The notes beneath the pieces are model-generated. The model was not told the DNA's origin, made no database searches, and saw only the letters and a list, made by a program, of their open reading frames with translations. Both the position numbers and the translations under genes were made by a program. From Methanobrevibacter sp. (GTDB taxonomy: Archaea; Methanobacteriota; Methanobacteria; Methanobacteriales; Methanobacteriaceae): a stretch of 5,409 nucleotides of DNA. The DNA lies in contig WRMT01000211.1 in assembly GCA_009777005.1 (NCBI GenBank), forward strand, positions 1 to 5,409, given 5' to 3'. This document shows, in pieces, positions 1 through 5,409 of the stretch (position 1 is its first letter; the number at the start of each line of letters is the position of its first letter).

Positions 1-447
1 AAAATATTATATCATTTTGAAATATATTTTATAGTTTTAATAAATATTATTTTTAAAACTTTGAAAAATCTGTGATTTTCTAAAAATAAAATAATATTAA
101 TATTTATAATCTATTTAAAGATTTTATAAGGAAATTAATTTATTAATTTTTCTAAAATTTTGAATTATGTGGCATTTTTTTTTAAAGGATTTAATATAAT
201 TTCAGTAGAAAACTAATTTATCTAACAATTGGGGCATGTTTTTTCTATTTTTACAGATGTTTTTAAATTTTACTTTCATCCAGTTTAATCTCTTTTCAGG
301 ATAATTTTCCCTATTTATCTTTATTTTTTCTTTTCAAGATAATAGTAGTTAGCTAAAATTAAGTTTTTGAGACTATTATCTGAAATATATGCTCAATTAA
401 TTAAAAATAAAAATATTTATAAATTAAATACTTAAAAAAATGATAAT
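1..447. other. AT-rich stretch without a supportable gene
   Basis: All six frames are broken by frequent stops. The only structure I can point to is a perfect 8-bp inverted repeat at 33-60 (AGTTTTAA / TTAAAACT, 12-base loop), a small hairpin at 65-79 (AAAATC, TGT loop, GATTTT), and an open minus-strand stretch at 202-333 that ends in a stop, has no credible start and matches nothing I recognise. The stretch probably contains degraded sequence belonging to the same decayed neighbourhood as the nucleotidyltransferase remnant that follows. Confidence 0.5.
33..60. repeat. Perfect 8-bp inverted repeat (possible stem-loop)
   Basis: AGTTTTAA at 33-40 is the exact reverse complement of TTAAAACT at 53-60, separated by 12 bases of A and T. 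A second, smaller hairpin follows at 65-79. In sequence this rich in A and T such pairs arise easily by chance. No flanking gene is visible that would make it a terminator. Confidence 0.25.
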
Positions 448-750
448 ATGAGGATAAAAAACAATTAGCTACTGATTATGCTAAATCGTTATTCCTCCTG
501 AAATTGAAAAAATTATTTTATTGGTTATGTGCTAGAAATGAAAAAAAAAGGAAGTGACATTGATATTCTTATCCTAGCTAGGAATAAAGATAAGATTGAA
601 AATGAAATCTAGGATGAATCTTTTGATATCTTTTTAAAAGAAAATGAAGATATATTTGCCAAAATTTTCTCTTTAAAATATTAAGAATATAATAAATCAC
701 GGATTTCGTATTATTTCGTATTAAATGTGGAAAAATGGTTTTTAATTTAA
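448..750 (+). pseudogene. Decayed MNT-type nucleotidyltransferase domain gene
   Basis: Joining frames across apparent single-base changes gives a continuous family-like protein. The pieces are LATDYAKSLF (465-494), PEIEKIIL (497-520), a GY/V stretch where the family has GS (523-530), ARNEKK (531-548), GSDIDILILARNKDK (550-594), DESFDIFLKENED (613-651) and EYNKSRISYYFVLNVEK (685-735). The GSDIDILI segment is the signature of minimal nucleotidyltransferases, whose two aspartates bind metal. The tail with a Phe-Val-x-Asn-Val-Glu-Lys pattern also looks like the C-terminus of these roughly 100-residue proteins. Reading it requires about four 1-base losses (near 464, 495, 521 and 529) and one extra A in the A9 run at 541-549. 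Stops TAG at 610 and TAA at 682 also interrupt it. Such proteins often act as antitoxins of HEPN/MNT pairs, but no HEPN partner is visible. The product cannot be made as a whole. The ATG at 448 is the likely original start but has no clear ribosome binding site. Confidence 0.75.
703..722. repeat. Perfect tandem 10-bp duplication
   Basis: ATTTCGTATT occurs twice in direct succession (703-712 and 713-722) within the 3' part of the nucleotidyltransferase remnant. It is probably a replication-slippage duplication tolerated in a dead gene. Confidence 0.6.
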
Positions 751-770
751 GGCATCTAAATTTTTCATAT

Positions 771-1496
771 TTATTCTTCACTAAAAAATAATTCTAAGTC
801 AATAAAATGAATTATAAGATTGACAACTTCATTGTTCTCATCATATCCAAAGTATACTGGGTATAATCCATCACCAAATCCACTTTGAAACATGGGTACT
901 TGAAACTCTGTATTTGGGATTGTCCAATTAATCCAATCTCCATCTTCTCTTTGGTATTCAGGGTATTTTTTATAGCTATTTTCAAATATTTCTGAAAAGT
1001 AATCATCATAAATAGAAGCAGCATTTGGATTGTTTTTGTCCCACTCTTCTTCAAAATCACAGTATGCATTAATTGTATTTTCATCAACAATGGTTCCAAG
1101 TCCAGCATCTACAAAAAACCCAAAATAATCTCCTTCTTCAAAATTGTCTAAATCTTCGTTTCCAATTAGTGCTTCTTCATATCTACTAGCTATTTTATCA
1201 GAAAATTCTAACTTTACTGCAACATATCTATCTCCATAATCTCCCATCATAGCTGCACAAATGTAAATAGGAAATTTCCCAGTAGGAACTTTTTGAAGAT
1301 AGTAATTAGTATTTCTGTCCATATACACAAGAGGATCTGTAACTGTTATTTTTTCACTTGTAATTGTAATTTCTCCAATTGAAAAAACAGCTAATTTTTG
1401 TCTAGCTATTTCTTCAGAGGAAAAATAGCTATTTAAATCAACATGAGGTTTTAACTTTGACTGTATATTTTTTTTCTTTTTCAACCATTCTTCCAT
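771..1496 (-). CDS. DUF4241 family protein
   Basis: This is a complete 241-residue protein of unknown function, which I assign to the DUF4241 family from its pattern. The segments in order are GEITITSEKITVTDPL (residues 41-56), VPTGKFPIYI (70-79), a strand-rich part with YVAVKLEFSD (91-100), YFGFFVDAGLGTIVD (124-138), and the signature SGFGDGLYPVYFGYD (205-219) followed by a hydrophobic end. It is acidic, with no signal peptide or membrane segment, so it is probably cytoplasmic. A longer reading from the ATG at 1521-1523 adds nine residues, but that ATG lies inside the TATA box at 1520-1530, so the transcript should begin after it. The ATG at 1494-1496 has GTGAT four bases upstream and is preferred. 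The gene stands alone, faces away from cdhA across a long spacer, and converges on the dead nucleotidyltransferase gene. No substrate or partner can be inferred. The family call is confident and the role is unknown. Confidence 0.85.
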   Translation of the reverse strand: MEEWLKKKKNIQSKLKPHVDLNSYFSSEEIARQKLAVFSIGEITITSEKITVTDPLVYMDRNTNYYLQKVPTGKFPIYICAAMMGDYGDRYVAVKLEFSDKIASRYEEALIGNEDLDNFEEGDYFGFFVDAGLGTIVDENTINAYCDFEEEWDKNNPNAASIYDDYFSEIFENSYKKYPEYQREDGDWINWTIPNTEFQVPMFQSGFGDGLYPVYFGYDENNEVVNLIIHFIDLELFFSEE

Positions 1497-1500
1497 TTTA

Positions 1501-1505
1501 ATCAC
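1501..1505 (-). promoter_or_regulatory. Ribosome binding site deciding the DUF4241 start
   Basis: On the minus strand GTGAT lies four bases before the ATG at 1494-1496. It matches the GGTGAT-type site complementary to the 3' end of archaeal 16S rRNA, the same type seen before cdhA. No comparable site precedes the ATG at 1521-1523. Confidence 0.5.
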
Positions 1506-1519
1506 TTTTTTTTTTAATT

Positions 1520-1530
1520 CCATATATAAA
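1520..1530 (-). promoter_or_regulatory. TATA box of the DUF4241 gene
   Basis: Read on the minus strand this is TTTATATATGG, close to the archaeal TATA consensus. An archaeal start point about 25 bases downstream would fall near 1500, just before the ATG at 1494-1496, so the leader would be very short or nearly absent. The box overlaps the upstream in-frame ATG (1521-1523), which argues against that ATG as the start. Confidence 0.5.
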
Positions 1531-1596
1531 TCAATTTAATCCATTAAATGTCTTAATTAAAGGTTTCATCCTTTTGATTTTACTAATAATCATGAT

Positions 1597-1668
1597 ATTT
1601 TTATTTAAAATAGTCTTTTAATTTTTATTTAAATTAATCTAATTATTTTTATTTAAATAATCATGACT
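1597..1668. repeat. Three diverged 24-bp direct repeats
   Basis: The 13-mer ATTTTTATTTAAA begins at 1597, 1621 and 1645, exactly 24 bases apart, and the rest of each unit is diverged. ATAATCATGA occurs at the outer edges (1585-1594 and 1657-1666), suggesting a partial fourth unit upstream near 1573-1596. This may be decayed tandem duplication or spaced binding sites. It lies about 100 bases upstream of the DUF4241 start and about 800 bases upstream of cdhA. Confidence 0.55.
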
Positions 1669-2051
1669 ATTTAAGTTTTTATTATCTATTTAAAGAAATT
1701 TAAGAGTTTTCACACCTAACCATAGCTAAAAACTTTCATGCCAATGTCCATATAATGTTTTCAAATTATTTATTAACAAATTTTTTATTATAATTATTGA
1801 TTAGCTATTTATATTTTACATTTTAATATTTATTTTTTTATAGCTTATTTTATTATTCAATTTTATTTTTTTATTTTAAGAATTTTTAACTTGATTTTAA
1901 TCTTATAATCTCATATATTTTATTATTATAGCTATATGAATTATTTACTGATAATTAATACCAAATAATATATATATTTTAAATTTTAAATAAGATATCA
2001 TTATAACAATTAATAATTATTTCAATTTTCAGATTAAATTATTTTAAAAAT

Positions 2052-2156
2052 TTAATAAGAATCTGGATTTGTTTTAATTATGTTTTGAACAAGTTTAGAA
2101 TACTTATTCGATAATTCTAGATATGAATATAAATTATGAACAATAAATTTATTAAT
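2052..2156 (-). pseudogene. Possible 3' scrap of a lost gene
   Basis: An open minus-strand frame of 34 codons ends at a TAA (2052-2054 on the plus strand) and is limited upstream by a stop at 2157-2159. It has no ATG and no ribosome binding site. It reads like an ordinary protein C-terminus, including YLELSNKYSKLVQNIIK with mixed hydrophobic and charged residues, and it is less AT-rich than its surroundings. I do not recognise the family. It could equally be a chance open frame. Confidence 0.2.
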
Positions 2157-2378
2157 TCATGATATTTAGTATAAGATTATAATAAATATTAAAATAAATG
2201 TTTTTTAATTTGATTTATAATGAAGTTTTTACATTGATTCTTACAGTTTGTATAAATTATTTAAGACTTAATCACTTTTTTAGCTATGAACTTTTTCTTT
2301 AATTATTAGTTTTTAGCTATTCTAGTTATTGTGTTAATAATTAACTATTTCCTAACTATTTAAATATTAACATTATGT

Positions 2379-2403
2379 GATATAAGCTATTATACTTATA
2401 AAT
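2379..2403 (+). promoter_or_regulatory. Candidate cdhA promoter (TATA-like boxes)
   Basis: Two TATA-like elements precede cdhA: GATATAAG at 2379-2386 and TTATAAAT at 2396-2403. The first would place transcription start about 25 bases downstream, near 2408-2412, leaving a leader of about 20 bases that contains the GGTGAT site. The second would start the transcript too close to the ribosome binding site. In this composition TATA-like words are common, so the exact box is uncertain. Confidence 0.3.
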
Positions 2404-2421
2404 TACAAATTACAAATGAGT

Positions 2422-2427
2422 GGTGAT
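2422..2427 (+). promoter_or_regulatory. Ribosome binding site deciding the cdhA start
   Basis: GGTGAT, fully complementary to the anti-Shine-Dalgarno end of archaeal 16S rRNA, lies four bases before the GTG at 2432-2434. The upstream in-frame GTG codons (2420, 2423) and the ATG at 2426 overlap or precede this site and have only AT-rich sequence before them, so they are unlikely starts. Confidence 0.65.
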
Positions 2428-2431
2428 GATT

Positions 2432-4789
2432 GTGACACCTAATTCAATAAAACCTGAAGATTTAAAAGATGATTTTTGGGAATCTAAGGATATTAAAATT
2501 TCTTTTGGAGAAATTGTCTTTGAAGATGAAGATGAAACTTATGAAGAGATTGAGATGGGTCCTACTCCAAAACCATCTTCCACAGATTTAAGGTCTTGGG
2601 ATATGAAATTATTGGAAAGATATCCTCCATTTCACGCCCCATTTTGTGACATGTGTTGTTTGTGTACATTTGGAAAATGTGATCTAACAGGGAAAAAAGG
2701 AGCTTGTGGAATATCTATTGAAGCTCAACAAGGACGTTTTGTATTATTAACCTGTTGTATTGGTGCAGCTGCTCATTCAGGTCATGCAAGACACTTATTA
2801 GAATACTTAATCCATAAAGTAGGACTCAATCATCCAATTGATTTTGGAAATAATATTGATATAGAAGCACCAATAATAAGAACATTAATTGGAAAGAGAC
2901 CTAAAACTCTTGGAGATTTAAGAGAAGCTATGTCTTATATGGAAGAACAAAATCTCCACCTTCTTTCAGCTTGCCATACTGGTCAAGAAGGAAATCATCT
3001 TGATTTTGAATCAAAAGCACTTCATGCTGGATTAATGGACAATATTGGAAAAGAAATAGGAGACATTGCTCAAATAGCTGCACTTGATCTTCCAAAAGGA
3101 GATGCAGATCTTCCTCTTGTAGAGCTTGGTGTAGGAGTTGTAGATAGAAATAAACCCGTAATTTTATGTATTGGGCATAATGTTGCTCCGGGTTCTGGAA
3201 TTGTTGATTATTTAGAAGATAATGAAATTGAAGAAGATATTGAGCTATGTGGTATCTGCTGTGCATCAATAGATATTACAAGATATGATCACAGGGCTAA
3301 AGTTGTTGGACCAATTTCCAAACAACTTAAATTCTTAAGAGCTGGAGTAGCTGATGTAATAGTTGTAGATGAGCAATGTGTTAGAACTGATGTTCTTGAA
3401 GAAGCTAAAAAAACCGATACTGCAGTAATAGCTACTACAGATAAGATGTGTTTAGGTTTACCTGATAGAACAAATGACTCTTCAGATGAAATTGTAGCTG
3501 ATATATTAAGTAAAAAGATTGATGGGGCATTGATTTTATCTCCAGAGAAAGTTGGTGAAGTTGCTTGTAAATTAGCTATTCCTTTATCAAATAGAAGATC
3601 CAACCTCAAGATACTTCCTAGTATGGATGAAATTCAAAAAGAATCAAGTAAATGTATTGAATGTGAATGGTGTGTAAGAGTTTGTCCAAATAGTATTAAA
3701 ATCATGGATGCTGTTATAGCAGCAGGGACTGGAGATTTCCAAAGGGCTGAAAAGCTCCATGATAATAATGTTTGCTATGCTTGTGGAAGGTGTGAGCAAG
3801 AGTGTCCAGAAAATATTAAAATTGTCTCTTTAATGGCTAAAATCGGTGAAAATAACCTTAATAAACATAAATACAATGTTCGGGTTGGTAGAGGACCAGT
3901 TCAAGATGTTGAAGTAAGGCGTGTTGGAGCTCCAATTGTTTTAGGAGATATTCCTGGAGTCATTGCTTTTGTAGGATGTACTAATTTTCCAGAAGGTTCA
4001 GATGATGTAGCTATAATGGCTGAAGAGTTCTTAAAACGTAATTATATCGTGGTTACTACTGGTTGTGGTGCAATGTCTATTGGTGAATACAAGGACGAAG
4101 AAGGAAAAACCTTGTATGAAAAGTATGGAGGAGAGTTTGATGCTAGAGGACTTGTTAATATGGGTTCATGTCTGTCAAATGCTCATATTCCTGGAGTAGC
4201 TATTAAAATAGCTAATATATTTGCAAAAAAACCACTTGAAGGAAATTTTGAAGAGATTGCAGATTATATTCTTAATCGTGTAGGTGCTTGTGGAATGGCA
4301 TGGGGACCATATTCTCAAAAAGCAGCAGCTATTGCTTCTGGGGTTAATCGCTGGGGTATTCCAGTTGTTCTAGGACCACATGGATCAAAGTACAGAAGAC
4401 TGTATCTTGGAAGATCTGATAAAGAAGAAACCTGGAAATTAAATGATATGAGAACTGGAAAAGTAATTAAAGGTGAACCAGCTCCAGAACATCTGCTTTT
4501 TGCAGCTGAAAATCGCCAAGAAGCTACTGTTGCATTAGCTAAGCTATGTCTTAGACCAACTGATAATAATAAAGGAAGACAAATAAAATTGAATAATTAT
4601 ATTGATTTACACAAAAAATACTTTGGTGATATTCCTAGAGATATTTATAAATTTGTTAGATCAGAAAAAGATATTCCAATTACATATAAAAATGAAGTTA
4701 AGAAGGTTTTAGAAGAAAATAATTGGGAAGTGCGAGAATTAGCTATGGAACCATCAATTCTTGATTTTCCTGAAAATAAAAATGTTTAA
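2432..4789 (+). CDS. cdhA: CO dehydrogenase subunit alpha of the acetyl-CoA decarbonylase/synthase complex
   Basis: CdhA catalyses reversible CO2/CO interconversion with ferredoxin-like electron carriers. In hydrogenotrophic methanogens it supplies CO for acetyl-CoA synthesis; it is a cytoplasmic alpha2-epsilon2 component with CdhB. Numbering from the GTG at 2432 (785 residues, close to the family's usual 780-800), the N-terminal Cys-rich block (C72, C75, C76, C78, C83, C92) fits clusters D and B. The His motif H115/H118/H121 is present. Likely ligands of the Ni-Fe-S cluster C are H249, C277 (or the adjacent C276), C316, C516, C545 and C580. Two ferredoxin motifs (C408-C411-C414-C418 and C448-C451-C454-C458) bind clusters E and F. 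Nothing essential appears missing, so it should be active. A start at 2420 would add four residues but lacks a ribosome binding site. CdhB, normally encoded next, is absent; a T-rich terminator and a WD40 gene follow. Confidence 0.97.
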   Translation: MTPNSIKPEDLKDDFWESKDIKISFGEIVFEDEDETYEEIEMGPTPKPSSTDLRSWDMKLLERYPPFHAPFCDMCCLCTFGKCDLTGKKGACGISIEAQQGRFVLLTCCIGAAAHSGHARHLLEYLIHKVGLNHPIDFGNNIDIEAPIIRTLIGKRPKTLGDLREAMSYMEEQNLHLLSACHTGQEGNHLDFESKALHAGLMDNIGKEIGDIAQIAALDLPKGDADLPLVELGVGVVDRNKPVILCIGHNVAPGSGIVDYLEDNEIEEDIELCGICCASIDITRYDHRAKVVGPISKQLKFLRAGVADVIVVDEQCVRTDVLEEAKKTDTAVIATTDKMCLGLPDRTNDSSDEIVADILSKKIDGALILSPEKVGEVACKLAIPLSNRRSNLKILPSMDEIQKESSKCIECEWCVRVCPNSIKIMDAVIAAGTGDFQRAEKLHDNNVCYACGRCEQECPENIKIVSLMAKIGENNLNKHKYNVRVGRGPVQDVEVRRVGAPIVLGDIPGVIAFVGCTNFPEGSDDVAIMAEEFLKRNYIVVTTGCGAMSIGEYKDEEGKTLYEKYGGEFDARGLVNMGSCLSNAHIPGVAIKIANIFAKKPLEGNFEEIADYILNRVGACGMAWGPYSQKAAAIASGVNRWGIPVVLGPHGSKYRRLYLGRSDKEETWKLNDMRTGKVIKGEPAPEHLLFAAENRQEATVALAKLCLRPTDNNKGRQIKLNNYIDLHKKYFGDIPRDIYKFVRSEKDIPITYKNEVKKVLEENNWEVRELAMEPSILDFPENKNV

Positions 4790-4828
4790 TAGCTATTGGT
4801 TTTTATTAGTAACTATTGGTGTTTTTTT
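4790..4828 (+). terminator. T-rich terminator after cdhA
   Basis: Directly after the cdhA stop, T-runs at 4799-4804 and 4822-4828 (seven T) are each preceded by CTATTGGT or CTATTGGTG, so the motif is present twice about 21 bases apart. No strong hairpin is seen. Archaeal termination often depends on such U-tracts, which fits an end of the cdhA transcript here. Confidence 0.5.
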
Positions 4829-4876
4829 AATGGTACAGATGCCTTTTAATAGATATAAACATTTTTTAGTTTTCAC

Positions 4877-4917
4877 AACAGTCCATTTTTAACACTTCTA
4901 ATAATATAAGCACTGTT
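4877..4917. promoter_or_regulatory. Possible promoter region of the WD40 gene with a 6-bp inverted repeat
   Basis: A TATA-like word (AATATAAG, 4903-4910) lies about 75 bases before the WD40 start. It is flanked by AACAGT (4877-4882) and its exact reverse complement ACTGTT (4912-4917). The arrangement could be an operator over a promoter, but a 6-bp pair separated by 29 bases is also expected by chance. Confidence 0.2.
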
Positions 4918-4968
4918 AAATTTAGTTTTGTGATGTTTTTAGTTATTAGATTCATTGTAAAAGAACAT

Positions 4969-4974
4969 GAAGGA
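4969..4974 (+). promoter_or_regulatory. Ribosome binding site of the WD40 gene
   Basis: GAAGGA ends eight bases before the ATG at 4983, a usual distance. An in-frame TGA at 4968-4970 excludes any longer reading. Confidence 0.5.
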
Positions 4975-4982
4975 CAAAAAAC

Positions 4983-5409
4983 ATGAATTTAGAAAAAATA
5001 ACATATTTAAGAGGACACACTGACGAGGTGAGTAGTGTGTGTTTTTCTTCTGAGGATAGGTATGTTGTCTCGGGATCATATGATGAGTCTGTTCGTGTTT
5101 GGGATTTGGAAACACTAGAGGAAATTTCAAAGTTAGGAGGACACACAGACAAGGTGAGTAGTGTGTGTTTTTCTTCTGATGATAGGTATGTTGTATCTGG
5201 ATCTGCAGATAAGTCTGTTCGTGTTTGGGATTTGGAAACACTAGAGGAAATTTCAAAGTTAGAAGGACATACTAGAGGGGTTAAAAGTGTGTGTTTTTCT
5301 TCTGATGATAGGTATGTTGTTTCTGTATCATGGGATAAGTCTGTTCGTGTTTGGGATTTGGAAACATTAGAGGAAATATCAAAGTTAGAAGGAAGTACTA
5401 GAAGGGTGG
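4983..5409 (+). CDS. WD40 repeat protein, 5' part (runs off the window)
   Basis: The first 142 residues of a beta-propeller protein are present, open to the window end. The 42-residue units have a Gly-His near the start (G11-H12, G53-H54, G95-H96), an S-D/E-D-R-Y-V-V strand, and end in VRVWD (W40, W82, W124). The fourth unit begins with Gly-Ser instead of Gly-His. A blade ring usually needs seven or so units, so the gene should extend several repeats further. The start is fixed by an in-frame TGA at 4968 and by GAAGGA at 4969-4974. Repeats begin within the first ten residues, so there is no N-terminal effector domain, signal peptide or membrane segment in view; any such part must lie downstream. 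WD40 propellers are binding scaffolds, and the partner is unknown. G+C of unit two is 39% (49 of 126), above cdhA and the spacers, which may hint at acquisition. It lies about 190 bases after cdhA behind a probable terminator, so it is probably transcribed separately. Confidence 0.9.
   Translation, partial: MNLEKITYLRGHTDEVSSVCFSSEDRYVVSGSYDESVRVWDLETLEEISKLGGHTDKVSSVCFSSDDRYVVSGSADKSVRVWDLETLEEISKLEGHTRGVKSVCFSSDDRYVVSVSWDKSVRVWDLETLEEISKLEGSTRRV
5013..5409 (+). repeat. Tandem 126-bp coding repeats
   Basis: Units span 5013-5138, 5139-5264 and 5265-5390, with 19 bases of a fourth at the window edge. By hand count units one and two differ at 11 of 126 bases and units two and three at about 18. 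The block from the GTT-CGT-GTT-TGG codons to GAA-ACA is identical in all three. Differences cluster in codons 3-7 and around codon 23 of the unit. The copies are too alike to be old, which indicates recent duplication or ongoing homogenisation. Confidence 0.95.

Larger units (their letters stand above)
1531..2378. other. Long, extremely AT-rich intergenic region
   Basis: About 850 bases lie between the divergent promoters of the DUF4241 gene and cdhA. G+C falls to about 10% in the middle (hand count over 1801-1920), against roughly 32% in a 60-base sample of cdhA (3001-3060). I find no supportable gene or structured RNA. Two things stand out: the 24-bp-period repeat near 1573-1668, and a short coding-like minus-strand frame at 2052-2156. 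A slightly less AT-rich patch at 1705-1752 has no assignable function. Confidence 0.6.

Noticed and set aside
578..781. Minus-strand open frame of 67 residues
   Set aside because: It is antisense to the nucleotidyltransferase remnant, overlaps the end of the DUF4241 gene, and has a low-complexity Lys/Ile/Phe/Tyr-rich product with no family pattern.
812..1108. Minus-strand open frame of 98 residues inside the DUF4241 gene
   Set aside because: It is a shifted-frame shadow of the DUF4241 coding sequence, whose own frame shows clear family motifs.
1705..1752. Minus-strand reading resembling MKVFSYG followed after a shift by GVKT, like the start of a PAPS-reductase-type protein
   Set aside because: It is too short, needs an assumed frameshift, and nothing downstream on that strand continues the family.
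2269..2282. TTAATCACTTTTTT, also present at the DUF4241 start (near 1499-1512)
   Set aside because: A 14-base match mostly of A and T is weak evidence. The minus-strand frame after the 2269 copy stops within a few codons, so it is not a second gene start.
2928..3609. Two minus-strand open frames of about 110 residues opposite cdhA
   Set aside because: They lie wholly antisense to a complete cdhA with all expected motifs; their compositions (Gln/Leu-rich, Ser/Thr-rich) are typical of shadows of coding sequence.
4967..5023. Short plus-strand frame of 18 codons starting at ATG 4967
   Set aside because: It overlaps the ribosome binding site and start of the WD40 gene in another frame, is very basic, and has no ribosome binding site of its own.
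4939..5256. Minus-strand open frames with an internally repeated product opposite the WD40 gene
   Set aside because: The repeat in these products only mirrors the 126-bp plus-strand repeat, whose length is a multiple of three, so all frames repeat. The plus frame has true WD40 signatures.
5013..5409. Regular repeats considered as a CRISPR array
   Set aside because: The 126-bp units are contiguous, in-frame and encode WD40 blades; there are no short repeats separated by unique spacers.

Overview
The window looks like chromosomal DNA from a very AT-rich methanogenic archaeon, most likely Methanobacteriales (Methanobrevibacter-like). The evidence is an intact archaeal-type CO dehydrogenase subunit (CdhA of the acetyl-CoA decarbonylase/synthase complex), archaeal TATA-like promoter elements, GGTGAT-type ribosome binding sites, and spacers that fall to about 10% G+C (hand count, 12 of 120 bases over 1801-1920). 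The genus is an inference.

Layout. 1-447 is AT-rich and without a supportable gene. 448-750 (+) is a badly decayed MNT-type nucleotidyltransferase gene, recognisable only by joining several frames. 771-1496 (-) is an intact DUF4241-family gene, convergent with the remnant, with a TATA box at 1520-1530. 1497-2431 is an almost gene-free AT-rich stretch holding the two divergent promoters, a diverged 24-bp-period repeat near 1573-1668 and one possible gene scrap at 2052-2156. 2432-4789 (+) is a complete cdhA, best started at the GTG at 2432. 4790-4828 is a probable T-rich terminator. 4983-5409 (+) is the 5' end of a WD40 gene made of nearly identical 126-bp (42-residue) units, cut by the window edge.

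How the genes relate. CdhA is the only gene with a firm metabolic role: CO2/CO interconversion feeding acetyl-CoA synthesis. Its usual partner cdhB does not follow it; the next gene is the WD40 gene, about 190 bases on. The DUF4241 gene, the dead nucleotidyltransferase and the young repeat protein give the surroundings an accessory character, but nothing shows that they form one system.

The observations most worth following are the WD40 repeats, whose differences are concentrated in a few codons; the cdhA separated from cdhB; the multiply frameshifted nucleotidyltransferase; and a strong excess of the palindrome TAGCTA (21 copies on my hand count, about 2 expected from composition) in both genes and spacers.
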